A stretch of DNA of 64,000 nt from Ciborinia camelliae (GCA_025890175.1 JANPYM010000010.1:960427-1024426); one strand, 5' to 3'; counted from the first letter of the stretch, positions 12,258 to 23,773 are shown. The notes: generated by a model not told the origin, from the sequence alone. Translations and numbers: made by a program.

Positions 12258-14131
12258 TCAGGTCCAATGTTGAATCCAAATTTCTCGTTGGGCTTCGCTT
12301 CCCTCGAACTTTTGATCTCAGCATTAAACATACAGGGGAAGAAAGGACAATGCAGTGAGACGTACCTTGAATGGTACTTCTATAATATCTTGGAACCCTT
12401 CGGTCAATTCTGGTCGTTGATACCTCGAATTAAAGCTTGTGAAGGCCAATTTAGGGAGTATCTTTCTCTTTTCCGGGTTCATCTGTATCGGATTAGAATG
12501 TTATGATTCAGGAAAGACGACATAAAGCCTTGTCGCCAATGATCAAGATAATTCATTAGAGTGAAGAAAGACATACAATTTCATTCAAGGCTCGCACAGC
12601 ATCGTTGTGTTCGCATACTTGTACACTTGTTAAGAAATGAACACAACGGATCGGTACGGAATGCTTGGCAGCCAATGCGATCCATTTGCTTCGAACATCT
12701 CGATCTGCATTGGTATTGTCTAGAAGATATCAGTTTTGCTGTCGTTGTAGGAATGCAGTGCAAGCTCAACTACTCACCCACAACCACAGACTTCCCCTCA
12801 TCTAAGTATTGTCCAGCAACTTTGAAACATTTATCTCGCTGGTCGGATGTTAGCCTATCTTCTGTAATCGCTGGCAAACGCTGCACATACTGTTTTGAGA
12901 ATGTCTTGGTTTACCCTGGCATAACCAAGGGGTTCCAATTGCTTCCAATAAAATGTAGATTTTCCAGCACCAGGACTACCACAGAGAATGACTACGTCTG
13001 TCGGATTGTCTTTTTTGTAATTTAGAGACACTAAAGCTATGTCAGACACAAATCATCTACGGGCAAAGCTTGATAATCCCAAACCTGTAGTGTTTCCAGA
13101 GCTGTAATCTCGTGGCTCGAATGTGCGAGTGAATGGTCTTGGTGTTTCTTTGAGAAAGTATTCTTCGGGTGTATAGAATTTGACTCCGACATTTTCAGCG
13201 AAATTCCTGCTAAGTATTAACGATCAATACAACATCGAGTTCCGGATGACATTACCGATCCGAGCAAGAAAAGTCCTTCGATTGTCCAGTACTTGCGTGG
13301 CGTCCGGCAGCATCTCCAACAAAGATGGATTCTTGAAGATCGAGGTCACCTGGAAGGTGAATGTCGTAGTCTTCAAGTAGTTCCTTCCACATGCCCGTTC
13401 GTGGCTTTCGATAGATGTCCTTCTCCGTTGCTGCATAAATGCTCACTGGGATATCAAGATGGTTGAAGACCGCAGAAACTTTCGTCTTGAACTCCGCCAG
13501 TCGAACTTTGGGGGATTTGGGGTCCGTTTTGAGTGAAATGCCAGCCTGGTTGCTGATCACAACGACACGAAAACTGTAGAACATTCAGCATTTCGGAACC
13601 ATATACGAGGTAATGTGTTACCAACCCATCCTCCAAGTACAGTTTTCTAAGAGTACCAGGAACCGATGCGTGCCACCACTTCCAATCTTGACCGTTACTA
13701 GAGTGCCTCTTGCCAGATGATGTTTGTATGAGAGTTGAGTCCTATTGTGAGTGGTCAGGAAGTTACCCTAGATATTGCAAAGCCCATACTCACGAAATCA
13801 AAAGCAGCAACTTTGTTTCTTTTTAAATTGCGTGATAGTACCTCCTTGGCTGAGCTGTTTGATGGCTCGAATTTTCCAACTAAAAGCGTACTTGGTGTAT
13901 CATCATTTGGTGCGCGTTCTTGCCAGGAAATTTTTTCGGGTGGCTTTTGTGATGTAGGCGTAAAAAACGATGCAACAGCAGTCTCTGGAGCTTAGTTCAG
14001 TTATTATTCCTCAAAAAATTCTTGTGAAGCTTACGCGTTGTCGTGGACTGTACTTTGCGACGCAGTGGTGGAGGTGATATTGGGCGATCAGTACTTGACT
14101 TTCTCTTCTGCGCTTTACCAGGGCTTGCCAT
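12258..14131 (-). CDS. pnk1: Bifunctional polynucleotide kinase 3'-phosphatase (PNKP/Pnk1)
   Basis: Ten exons: 14131-14035, 13990-13794, 13741-13626, 13573-13256, 13206-13085, 13036-12891, 12838-12778, 12719-12577, 12482-12366, 12308-12258, giving 455 aa. The enzyme cleans damaged DNA ends by removing 3'-phosphate and adding 5'-phosphate for strand-break repair. The HAD phosphatase motif DFDST is at about 97-101, followed by SSGKRHSSNGQDWKWW, VVISNQAGI, KPRTGMW and the metal-site motif VGDAAGR. The kinase P-loop GSPGAGKST is at about 303-311, followed by VNQD, DNTNADRDVR and CEHNDAVRALN. As in other fungi, the FHA domain of animal PNKP is absent; the N-terminus is a short basic stretch that could serve as a nuclear signal. 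Intron 3 needs an unusual GTTGGT donor to keep frame. The exon 2 acceptor could be 13990 or 13984; both preserve frame. Confidence 0.93.
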
Positions 14132-16449
14132 AACTCTCCAAATGTATCTCAAGACAGGTACTTGAGCATACGCTCTTGAAATCACGGCCAGCTTGAAAAT
14201 GAGTATATTCCTGATGTTTCTGATAATTTTGTCGTTAAAGTATAAAAGTTTTTGGTCGGGCGTTCCAGTTGCGCGAGGTAATCACGAAAATCACGTGTCA
14301 GATGAGAGACTTCCATTCCAGACAAAGCAATCGCCATACTCTTCTCGTCTCTTCTCTTCTACACACATCCTACAGCACATGTTGTTAAAAATCCCGAATA
14401 AGATCCCTTCTTTTTGTGTGTGAGAGGTTATGCCTTTCATTCCTTAATACATTGTGTCTAGTTCGCCTCCCTCATATTTCTTCATATGGTTTGCAGTCAT
14501 GGTTTCGTGCATCTAGGTTGCTCTGCAAACCCTTGAACCTCTTATCCAGAAAGATAAAGACACAGTACTTTCGAATGGTTCTCCGCTCTATCATAGATTG
14601 TCAAGACTCTCCTTTGCATCGGTATGCTGAGGATCTACATGCGGCATCGTTAATGGTGCGAAAGTTTCACTGCACAAGTATTCATGGAAATGCGTTAGAT
14701 TCCTGTACCAACCAGGGATCATTTGGCATGGTTCGAGGCCGAACAGCGGCTATCATTATTGAAGATGACTCAACAGGCCGCATATCTGAAGAAGTGGTGT
14801 GCAAGTAATGCATCGTGTTCAATCCACTGCATACATACTAGTGAGAGGTACCAGGCGCTACTTCATTATCTCTGCCACTTGTTATTTCAACTATCTATAT
14901 TACAGTGCTCTTCTGGCCTTTCTTGTTCATATATCCTTTTGATCTTTAGATCAGTGGAGGCTGTGCCAACATGATTTTGTAACGGGAATTTCCTGTCGAT
15001 CTTATGACGTGTCTTTTCCTTGGACACAAATGACGGTCTAATATATCCATTGGCTTGGTATCTTCTCCATTCCAGCCGTCCATCTGGTCCATCATTCCGC
15101 GAGCCAGCGAAGTAGTTATGTGGCATCCAATCATCCACCTGAATCCATTGCAAAGCACAATCATTCGCTTGCCCCATCGTCCATCCATACCCCAATCGGT
15201 CGGTATCGAAAATAGCATCCGTCCCGTCCTCCTGTATTGAATATGACCCAACAATTTGGTGGCCATTCAGGGTCCATGAATGCCTCGGAAACCACAATGG
15301 TCACGCTCGACAAGTCACTGAAGCTCGGAGCATGTTCGGTGATAGCATGCTCAGCCGGCGGTAGTTGGTTGTTTCCTAATTCCGAGATAGCTTCGAGTCG
15401 GATAAGTTTGTACCAGAGTACTCGAAATCGGAATTCTCATACAAATGTGTTGACCTGATATTCCGAAGCACTCCGCTGAGTCTGTGGATGAAGGCCCTTT
15501 TTAAATATTTGTAATAAGACGACCTTTTTCGAAATTCTCGGTGGGGCGTTTTCTATAACGACGGAGGAAGAAGTGAGATTGCCTATCAAGTGCAGGTACC
15601 GTCTTTCACACGGGGTTTTCTGCTATTCAGCAGCATGTGAATGTAAGTATATAATTTATAAAAGTATAACATTCACATCAAATATTCTTTATGGTATTGT
15701 AGAAAGTCGAATGTGGCTTCACAATAACAAAGCAATATATTTCCGCTGGCGCCGCTATTTTCTGTTTTTATTCATGCAACTACAGTATTCGGGATTTCAA
15801 TCGCTTTGGAACGGTCACTCCCGTCACCAACACATGAAATGTGCGCTCCGCATTCACATTATGCTTGCTTGGTCTTCGATTCCTTTTCTATGAATCCGTG
15901 AAGGTACAGATATTCACGTTTGTTGCCTGGGCCATGAGAATCTTCGGAGAAGGATCTAGTTCCCTCTGGCCTCACACTTGTCATTAAGATTCAAGTTTTT
16001 ATTTGGCACTATGCTTATTCTTACACCTCCAGATGTTTTCCGACAAGTTCTTCATGAAGAATACTTCTACTGCGTTGCCATTTTTTGCCCGAGGTGGTGA
16101 ATCCTGCACCGAGTGACTTAACTCTGTTCATTATCTCACACCGCAAATGCTTTTCTCTAGTATCTTTGCTTAGTAGAAAAGCGGCCAGTTACTGATAGTT
16201 TTCCATTCTGGGCATTTACAGTATAGCCGTCAGTCTTGCGATGGCAGGTGGTGTGTAGAAGTTTAATTTGAGAGTTCCATTGCGGCAATCGTAGTAGTAC
16301 AAGATTACTTGCTTATGTGAGATGGCGAATGAGTGGCTGCTTTATTGAATGAAGTCTTTGGACTCTTTGACGCATCGTATATTTTACTTAAGTATATCTG
16401 GCATGTGCGTTGCAACCCCCAATCATTAGTATTCTAACAAGGCATACAT
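14132..16449. other. Intergenic with possible decayed coding sequence
   Basis: Begins with the PNKP promoter. A plus-strand open frame with an ATG at 14574 runs to 14808 (about 78 codons) without a recognisable domain. The clearest coding-like signal is on the minus strand between 14887 and 15436, listed separately. From 15.5 to 16.4 kb I see only AT-rich non-coding DNA. Confidence 0.45.
14887..15436 (-). pseudogene. Possible frameshifted or multi-exon remnant of an unknown gene
   Basis: Two overlapping minus-strand frames both look like protein. Frame A (15436-15161) reads WYKLIRLEAISELGNN and SDLSSVTIVVSEAF, then loses quality. Frame B (15297-14887) reads RLGYGWTMGQANDCALQWIQ and VDDWMPHNYFAGSRND, rich in Trp, Tyr and Asp like a folded domain. 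Neither has an ATG at its start. A frame change near 15270, by a sequence frameshift or a very short intron, would join them. I do not recognise the family. It could also be the remains of a gene whose other exons I cannot see, or chance. Confidence 0.3.
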
Positions 16450-17064
16450 CTACGCCTTCGCTTTCCCCTTATTAGCCTTGTCAGACCTCTCGCTCTCTTG
16501 GTCTGCCTCTGGGATTGTGTCGGGAAGCTCTCGAACCTCCAAAGTAAACATCCACCCATCGCTGTCTTCCCACGACCATATTTGGCCCACCATGTCCCGA
16601 AAACCAACCGTTGTAATACAGTAAGTCTTTTCACCTTGGTAGTGATTCCGAATTAAACGAAGAAACGTTTCCTGTGCCGCAAGTCCTAAAGCATGTCTTT
16701 TTGAAAAATCATTTTCGTTGGGACATTCCCATATACCGATGGATCCTGCTTCATGTGTTTCTGGGGTCTGTTCCTCATAAGATCTGCGGCGTAATGTTAC
16801 TCCGTAGATCTTGAGTATTGAAGCCCCATCTAGGCAATTAGGTCCGTCCTCGGCAGTAGTTCCTTTTGGGTATACCGCAATTAGAGAGTCAACCTTATTT
16901 GTGTGGTTGGCGACGTTGTCGGATGACTGCTCTGCATTGTTACCAGTGCTGCTGGATGACTTATATTTTGGAAGAAGAGGTTGAAAGATGCCAGATGCTT
17001 TATCTCCTTGTATCCATTGAACTACCCTGGAATATACAGCTTTAGATGAGCCAGAGGATGACAT
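16450..17064 (-). CDS. Uncharacterised protein, 204 aa
   Basis: Single-exon reading frame from ATG 17064 to TAG 16450. The N-terminal 60 residues are Ser-rich (SSSGSSKAVYSRVVQWIQG, then a Ser/Asn stretch). The central and C-terminal parts look folded: GASILKIYGVTLRRRSYEEQ, a helix-like ALGLAAQETFLRLIRNHYQG, then GEKTYCITTVGFRDMVGQIW and EDSDGWMFTLEVRELPD. It ends in a charged tail, KANKGKAKA. There is no signal peptide or membrane segment. I recognise no named family, and no function is implied by the neighbours. Balanced composition and the absence of stops over 615 bases in AT-rich DNA support a real gene. Confidence 0.65.
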   Translation of the reverse strand: MSSSGSSKAVYSRVVQWIQGDKASGIFQPLLPKYKSSSSTGNNAEQSSDNVANHTNKVDSLIAVYPKGTTAEDGPNCLDGASILKIYGVTLRRRSYEEQTPETHEAGSIGIWECPNENDFSKRHALGLAAQETFLRLIRNHYQGEKTYCITTVGFRDMVGQIWSWEDSDGWMFTLEVRELPDTIPEADQESERSDKANKGKAKA

Positions 17065-19281
17065 GTTGTACTCTTGTTGCTGGTATCAACCTAGTGATGA
17101 TTCAAAGTGTAAAGTACTTTATGCCGTGTATGTATATGATGATCCTTGATTCCTATAAAACTATGCTAAGGTGGATCTCTTATATAGAGGATGTTGCGGT
17201 ACTAGTTCGTACACTAGTCCAACCCGTACGGCTCGTACGACCCCTATGTACGATCACATGATTGTGCCGAATCAGAAGCAGTAGATTTAATTCAACAGTC
17301 TGAATTTTATTGTAAATATTAATTATACTGGGTTGAGGATAAAACAAGGAAGCTAAAGGTGGAGGGCTCGGTTTGCTGGATAGGAAACATAAAAATATCT
17401 TTCAAATAGGCTGTGTTGATCATCGTGTACAACATAAAATCGGCACATTTAATAAGCCAGGAGCTATTGCAAGTATGAGAAATGTGAATGGCCACGTCTT
17501 TGCAGTATGGGACTATTATAGTGACTGATATTAAGGCTCTTTATGTTACACCAAATAAATAGCCGTACTACTTACGGCAATACATAATTACTAGCTTTAT
17601 TATATAACACTGAAATTCTATACATTTCTATATATTTTTGATTGGGATCGATCTTATTTTGAGTGGAATATGATAGATAGTAATAAATCAAATTCCAGTC
17701 TTGCAATAGATGTTTTATGATATTTAATAATTTTAGTGATATAGAATCCAATACTATATATTGAAATACGTATAGAAATACGTGTATACTACATGTATCA
17801 AAGGAAGGAGCGAGCAATGAATGGCTCGAGCGGTATGAACCAGAATGCTATGACACCTCCTATTTTCCAAATCAACCTCGTGTGATGATGCTTCGGATGT
17901 GCGTGACTGCTACAATAACATACAACAAACCAAATCAGAAATAACACTAATCATCACAACTTTGTAGATATGATTGTTACGGCTGATATTCCGAATGATT
18001 TGATGCAATGAAAAGAATACGGCAATACGCTATTGGTACCTCGAGACGAAGATCGCGGCGTAGCTGATTCATCGACCAGTACCTATTTACCATAGTAGAA
18101 GAAGTTCTGACTCTGTGGCCATTGTTCTCTACCATAAGATAACCCATATTACACTAACTCCCATCCACCAATTCAGTTCATATATAAAGAAACCCCTCTT
18201 TGATCATGGAAGCTGTCTCATCTCTTCTACTATCTACCTTCAAAGTACGGATCTTTTAGTTATGCTGATACGGATGACATATATATCTATGAGAATCCAA
18301 ACCAACCAATTCTCTCTCCCTTATTCAAAATCTTGAATATCCATCCCCCATCTCTCAAATGAGTGGGGAATGAAATGCAATAAAATGTTGTAAGTCTTAC
18401 ATAAATACCATTCTCCTAACATACTTCATTTTTTAACATCTCTTCCCAGAGATCCAAACTTTTATTACCTAGCAATAGGTAGCTACCTAGATACCCACTT
18501 AGATTTATATTTATATTCAATATATAGAAGACATATATACCAACTTATCTAATCATCCATAACCTTACCACTCAACCAAAAAGTAAAACCCCTAGCCACA
18601 TCACCACATCACCACACCGAGAGGATGAGGATATCGAAGAAGAGACGAGTGGACAAACAAGCCAGGAGTGAGAACATTCCAACAACGTCTTCAGGTGCCA
18701 GATAAGGTATATCCAAGGACCAAGATAGAGACAAGAAATGCATCTCATCAACTCAATAAACTTGCCCATATTTTCCGCACAGGTCTGGATGTTCGAAGAA
18801 GAAGAAGAATTTTGAGTGACTGAAACCTTCTGGATGGGTGGATAAACATTCCCAAGGAGCCCTGGAAGTGTTTTTTCATAGTGGACTTGAGTATTTTCTA
18901 GGATTATACACTGGGCTTTCCGTCCTTTCTGATATGACAAAGAACTAAAGGTTTAAAAGGTGCCGGGGCGTTGAAAGCAATCGGGGTATTGAAATGAGAT
19001 GGGACATTGAGAGGGTTGAACATTGAGAGGAGCTTGAACATTAGAAAGAGAACATTGAAAGCAGCTGGGACGTTAAAAGCAATTGAAACATTGACTTCAT
19101 TTATCACGAACCTTCACAAGTAAAAAAAAGCAGAATTTAAAATTTAATACTTCATTTTTTCATTTATCATTACTAATAATACTAATTTAATAATACTAAT
19201 GCCAATCTGCGTCTAATCGCAGTCTAATCGCAGTCGTGGTTCCCAAGTTTCATACCATTCGTTTTTATCATCCAGCTCATT
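17065..19281. other. AT-rich intergenic interval
   Basis: Promoter side of the 204-aa gene and 3' flank of the PX-domain gene. Strongly AT-rich from 17.5 to 18.6 kb. Open frames here are short and without recognisable features. Contains the 3' degenerate minisatellite at 18957-19094. Confidence 0.5.
18957..19094. repeat. Degenerate ~18-bp minisatellite, 3' of the PX-domain gene
   Basis: About eight imperfect units of 15-18 bp on the plus strand with the core GGGACATTGAAAGCAGCT. Read on the minus strand it gives a repeating Phe-Asn-Val-Pro-Ala-Ala-like peptide, but it has no gene context. It resembles, in opposite orientation, the array just upstream of the same gene. Confidence 0.65.
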
Positions 19282-22200
19282 CTAATTTGTAATAACCTTA
19301 ACTCCTTGAAGCAACAATCCAAAGATTAATCCCCTTGCAATATCTTCACGTTGTAAACAATCAAAAACCTTTCCCAACGCCTCTCCCGTAGCAGCTTGTC
19401 CCATAACGCCCGTCAAGGCAAGCGGCATTCCCCTTTCCAGCAACAACTTCCTCGCCTTGATCTTCAATTTCTCCTTATCCTCCGAACTCATCTCCGCAGG
19501 CCAGGTCTTCAACTCAACTTCTGTGGGTAAAGCATTCTCTCTCAATTTTTGCAGGGAGGAGGCGATGCCCTCATCGGAAGTATAGGCTGCAATGAAAGAA
19601 TCTTGCATGAGTTCTTGGATGGAGGATAGGGAAGGGTTGCCTGGACGGAGGAGGAATGTTTTTGCAGCGGTGAGAAGGGTGCGTCGAATGCTCCAGGCGG
19701 AGGATAGGGTATAGAGTGCCGTTATGACGGCAAACATGAGTTCAACTGCTACTTTTGTTTCTTCCTCGCTTAGCGGTACAGCCTCTTTATTGGGCTTTTT
19801 GGTAATAGGTTGACCTGCTACGTCTTCTGAGATAACTGGAGCTTTTGGGTCTTTTGGCTCTTCTGGGGCGGCTGCTGGGACTTCCGAGACAGCTGGAGCT
19901 TTTGGAGCTGCTACCTCAGAAAGTTGTCCATCTTCAAAGGGTTGTTGCGCGGATTGGGAAGAGGTATTGGTGCTCGTGGATGTTCGTGGTGTTCCGCTAT
20001 TATCAGCCAGTACTTGGTATGATGACCTGTCGATTGGGGAAGTATAATCGTCGGGCATCTCGGTAGGTGGTGGTGGCAAGCGTAATTCCTCGGAATCCTT
20101 CATCATTGGTGATGAAAATGGCGTTCCTCCAATCGATGGCGCTTGGCTTGGCTCACGACTGTGTGCTGGGCTATATGTTGCGCTGATCTCACTGCTTACA
20201 GAAGATCCTCTGGTTCTGATTCCAGATTCTTCTACAGCTCCTGGAATAGACCCACGACTGAGCTTCCGTCCGAGGGATGCAGTTTTTCCGGGGTGTGAAA
20301 TAATGGAAGCTGCTTTTGAGCCCTCCTCGCTCAACCCTCCTTTTGTTTCAAAAAATGATCCATTCGATGAATTCACACTGTCCACTCTTGGAAGCACCGA
20401 TGTTGAAAAGCGATTTTGGGATTTCAAGCTGCTTTGGCTAGACTTTTTCTGTCCTAGTGATCCTATATTGCTGAAAACACCGGTAACACCAGCAGCTGCC
20501 CCCTTTGATGCAGTTTTAAGTGGATCAAACATGCCTTTGCCAATATTCTCGAGGGATGATGTAGGCCAACCAAAGCCAGCTTTTGAAATTGGCGCTGGCA
20601 TGTTTCCTTGATCCTTCTCTAGGAAGCGTTTCATCCCCTCGCTTTCAGCAAGAGTTTGATGAATAAGAGCATCTTTCAAATATCGCTCTAACTCGCCGCG
20701 TAAAGATGGTTTGGTGTGGGCTTTCCACTTTGGCAAATCTTTATGTTGCTCAATGAATGCCATAGCACCCGAAACCTTAGCAATTCGTCCTAGTACTTCA
20801 TGCAACGTCTCAAAATCCGTATATCTTCGGACAATCATCCATCCAGGATGCATTGATGATTCTGGTTCAATTTGAACCATATAATCGATTATAGGTTTGC
20901 TCTTGATCCTTCCTTTATCGGAAGCAATCGAGTCATCATATATAATAATATTTGCGTTATGCAGGGTCAAAGAAACTGTCTTTCTTCGTTGAGATGAGGT
21001 CTCATTTGGTTGTAACGCGGCGGCAGTGGGTGGTACAATCTGATCAAAGCTCGTGAAAGAGGTCGTAGTTTGTGTTGTAGGTGATATGGGTTGCTTTAAA
21101 TCAGGAGATATAGATCTACCATTTATATCAGATCCGGATAGGGAAGGTCTCGAATCTGTGATGGGGGTGTGGGTCGGAATGTCGTTTGTCGACGACACAA
21201 GGGTCGATTCCGGTTGTATATTTTCTTTGGTGTTTTCATCACCAAGGACTCTATTCTCTTCGTCCTTGGTATCACCAATATTTGCAAGTCTTCTTGCATC
21301 CTCTTCGGCGATCAACATGCTAAGTCTCTTGGCTTCAGCCATGGCTTCATTTGTGGCCTCTTCATCCGATACTCGCCTTTGATGTCCTTGCCTCTTGGGA
21401 GAGCTGGTTAAACTAACGTTTCCAACATTTCCGTCAATATCGGAAAATGGGTCGTGGATGTTTCTTCGGTCCATGGCTTCATCGATTGCTTGTCCCAATC
21501 CAGGTTCTCCATCTTCCAAGAGGTATACAATCCATCCGTTGATGAACTCCGGCTTGGAACAACTTTTAAGGGTCATCTCTAAGACAACTCCCGCTAACAT
21601 CTCCCTCAAAAATATCCTGGCCGGTCCGGACTCATAAACCGACTTTTCCAGGAAGCTTTGTAAGATATCATCCGCTGCCATTTTAAACTTCTTCATCTGT
21701 TGTTTTTCATTCATGAGAATCGCCAAATTGCTATTTGGATTCGCAGTCAGATAAGTGGCTACCATTTCTCCGGCGGGCCTGTTTGTTCCTAGAGTCGCAG
21801 ACGTTGCATTTGCCAGCTCATTGAGAAAGACGATGGTAATGGAGGAGGAATTTGTAAGGAAATCGAGAAAGCTGTCAGCAGGTCGCTTCCTGGACAGACG
21901 CTGAGACATTGATAGGATGAATCTCGTCAGAGTCAATCGGGAAGCCATGACGAAAGTTTGATCGCTTGGTAGTATAGGACTGTACCAATGTTTGACATAA
22001 TCTCGAATAATGGCATCAACCAAGTCGTTCAAAGCAGTGGCAGTTTTAGGTCGGAAACCCTCGAAATTGGCTCCCAATAGCAAACTATCCTCGACCGATT
22101 CGTGCTCGACGGCCTCATCAACCTTGACCGGACAAGGGACAACATCGAGTGCCTTTCGATCGATCCATGTCGCATGTAGAATTACGCCGCCTAAAGCCGA

Positions 22201-22371
22201 CAGTAGAATAACTGCCAATCCATCCAATAGTATATATGCGCTGAATACCATGGCAAGAGCAATCAAGATAAGTTGCTCGTTCGAGGCTTGTGAAAGTAGT
22301 CGCAAGATTCGGGAAGGTACGTCCTCCTCGATCGCAGCTTCTGCAACCTTGGACTCATTGTTTGAGTCCAT
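19282..22371 (-). CDS. PXA-PX-nexin_C domain membrane protein (sorting-nexin family), 1029 aa
   Basis: Single-exon frame with an ATG start. A hydrophobic N-terminal hairpin at about residues 32-68 (QLILIALAMVFSAYILLDG, then LAVILLSALGGVILHATW) suggests membrane anchoring. A PXA domain follows at about 110-310 (LNDLVDAIIRDYVKHWYSPI), then a long Ser/Pro-rich disordered linker. The PX phosphoinositide-binding domain is at about 465-580, with the RRYTDFETL motif and LPKWKAH. After a second disordered stretch comes the nexin C-terminal domain, about 870-1029. This order matches the Mdm1/SNX13/SNX14 group, which tethers ER to vacuole or lysosome and to lipid droplets, but no RGS domain is visible between PXA and PX. 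A role at ER-vacuole or endosomal contacts is inferred from the family. Confidence 0.85.
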   Translation of the reverse strand: MDSNNESKVAEAAIEEDVPSRILRLLSQASNEQLILIALAMVFSAYILLDGLAVILLSALGGVILHATWIDRKALDVVPCPVKVDEAVEHESVEDSLLLGANFEGFRPKTATALNDLVDAIIRDYVKHWYSPILPSDQTFVMASRLTLTRFILSMSQRLSRKRPADSFLDFLTNSSSITIVFLNELANATSATLGTNRPAGEMVATYLTANPNSNLAILMNEKQQMKKFKMAADDILQSFLEKSVYESGPARIFLREMLAGVVLEMTLKSCSKPEFINGWIVYLLEDGEPGLGQAIDEAMDRRNIHDPFSDIDGNVGNVSLTSSPKRQGHQRRVSDEEATNEAMAEAKRLSMLIAEEDARRLANIGDTKDEENRVLGDENTKENIQPESTLVSSTNDIPTHTPITDSRPSLSGSDINGRSISPDLKQPISPTTQTTTSFTSFDQIVPPTAAALQPNETSSQRRKTVSLTLHNANIIIYDDSIASDKGRIKSKPIIDYMVQIEPESSMHPGWMIVRRYTDFETLHEVLGRIAKVSGAMAFIEQHKDLPKWKAHTKPSLRGELERYLKDALIHQTLAESEGMKRFLEKDQGNMPAPISKAGFGWPTSSLENIGKGMFDPLKTASKGAAAGVTGVFSNIGSLGQKKSSQSSLKSQNRFSTSVLPRVDSVNSSNGSFFETKGGLSEEGSKAASIISHPGKTASLGRKLSRGSIPGAVEESGIRTRGSSVSSEISATYSPAHSREPSQAPSIGGTPFSSPMMKDSEELRLPPPPTEMPDDYTSPIDRSSYQVLADNSGTPRTSTSTNTSSQSAQQPFEDGQLSEVAAPKAPAVSEVPAAAPEEPKDPKAPVISEDVAGQPITKKPNKEAVPLSEEETKVAVELMFAVITALYTLSSAWSIRRTLLTAAKTFLLRPGNPSLSSIQELMQDSFIAAYTSDEGIASSLQKLRENALPTEVELKTWPAEMSSEDKEKLKIKARKLLLERGMPLALTGVMGQAATGEALGKVFDCLQREDIARGLIFGLLLQGVKVITN

Positions 22372-22487
22372 TGTAATGTCCCAAAATGGTGTAATGACCC
22401 AGACTGTTGTGATGTATGAAACTTTTGTAATGTAAGAAGTCGTTGAAACGGTCGAAGCTGCTATAATGTTCGAAGTTGTTGTAATGA
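22372..22487. repeat. 18-bp degenerate tandem array abutting the PX-gene start codon
   Basis: Read on the gene's sense (minus) strand, six consecutive 18-bp units plus a partial seventh follow the consensus ACATTACAACAGCTTSGR, and the seventh unit runs into the ATG. Periodicity is exactly 18 bp across 22487-22380. It would form the immediate 5' leader of the PX-domain transcript. Confidence 0.8.
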
Positions 22488-22982
22488 ATCAATAAGAGAG
22501 AGAGAGAGAGAGCGTTGGAGGAATGTCATACCGTCATTGCTCTGGGTAATTTTAGCGTGTCTTCAATTCGAATAGCTTCATGTACTAGGGAGATACTAGG
22601 AAGGTAACTAACAAGGTACTAGCAGAAGGTCTAAAGCCAAAAAGAGCAACGGGATGGTAGATCAATAACATTTCAGAGGTATAATTCTATTTTGAACAAT
22701 GAAATGTTGATTTTCGCTATTTTGTCCCGTACCTTTTTTTTTTCTTTCCGCGAATTTTGAGGCTGAGTTGAAACACATATGACAGACAATGAACTTACGG
22801 TCCAAGCATCCAAGCATCCATCCACGATTCCACCACGCAAGCGAGCAACCAGCATGATTCAAATGTAGATAGGTATACTTACAGTCTAGGGACGATATCG
22901 AGGGTTTATTACTGTGGAAACCCATTGATATCAAAATAAAAATGCCCCCAAATACCTACCTATTTGGCGGTAGGTGGTAGGT

Positions 22983-23010
22983 AGTGATAGTGATAGTGAT
23001 AGTGATAGTG
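22983..23010. repeat. Microsatellite (AGTGAT)n
   Basis: About 4.7 perfect hexanucleotide units in the divergent promoter region. Confidence 0.85.
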
Positions 23011-23458
23011 GTCTGGTAGTTGTAGTGAATCATGATTCTTCGTGATAATGTCCGTTGTGTCCGTTGTGTCCATTGGTAAAACCTCTTGGAAAGCTTGAGC
23101 TTGAAAGTTGAGTCCCGTCCCAGGTTGTAATCGAGGCTCTCATAGATCACTTCCAAGGTTCCCGGTCTCTCAAGGTTCTCTCCCGTGAGTTCCGTCCCAT
23201 CCAGTCCAGCTCCAGGGCTTCTCGTATAATAATAGGTAGATAGGTAAGTAGGGACCTAGGTATGTTATGTAATCACCCCTGAGTCAATTTACGCGCAAAC
23301 GCGAAATCTTATCTTATCTTAGGTGGCTTTATTTTTTTATTTCTTTACAAACGCGTCAACCAGATTCAATATCTATCAAAACGATACCCTACCCAACCTA
23401 GCTAGCAATGGAATAAAATACAAATGATAACAGTACAAACAAACAAATAAATAAACAA

Positions 23459-23484
23459 ACACACACACACACACACACACACAC
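23459..23484. repeat. Microsatellite (AC)13
   Basis: Uninterrupted AC dinucleotides, 26 bp, about 290 bp upstream of the PC4/Sub1 start. Confidence 0.9.
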
Positions 23485-23773
23485 CATGAAACAGTTTCTA
23501 TTTCCTTTCCTTTGAATGAAAAGATCAAACAAAAAACTTATTAATTACTTATTTGTATATTACCTACTCTACTCTCATTTCCTTCATTTCTCCAGATAAT
23601 CTCATCTCATCTCCTTCCCTTAAACCTTCCTTCCAGCTAACCCTCCACTTCCACCTCAAGAAATCAAATCCATCAACCACAAATTATATCGAACGAAACT
23701 CAACATTCTTTTCTCCCTCTATCCAATTCGATTCTAAACGCTCAACCCACAAGTACCTCTTCTCCACATCAAA

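Larger units (their letters stand above)
22488..23773. other. Divergent intergenic region between the PX gene and PC4 gene
   Basis: Shared upstream region of two divergent genes. It contains short GA and AGTGAT microsatellites, poly-T tracts, an (AC)n run and, close to the PC4 start, a pyrimidine-rich CT/CTTCC leader typical of fungal promoters. No coding frame of note. Confidence 0.6.

Noticed and set aside
18904..19107. Repeating FNVPAA-like ORF on the minus strand
   Set aside because: Explained by the 18-bp minisatellite; no gene context or conservation signal visible.
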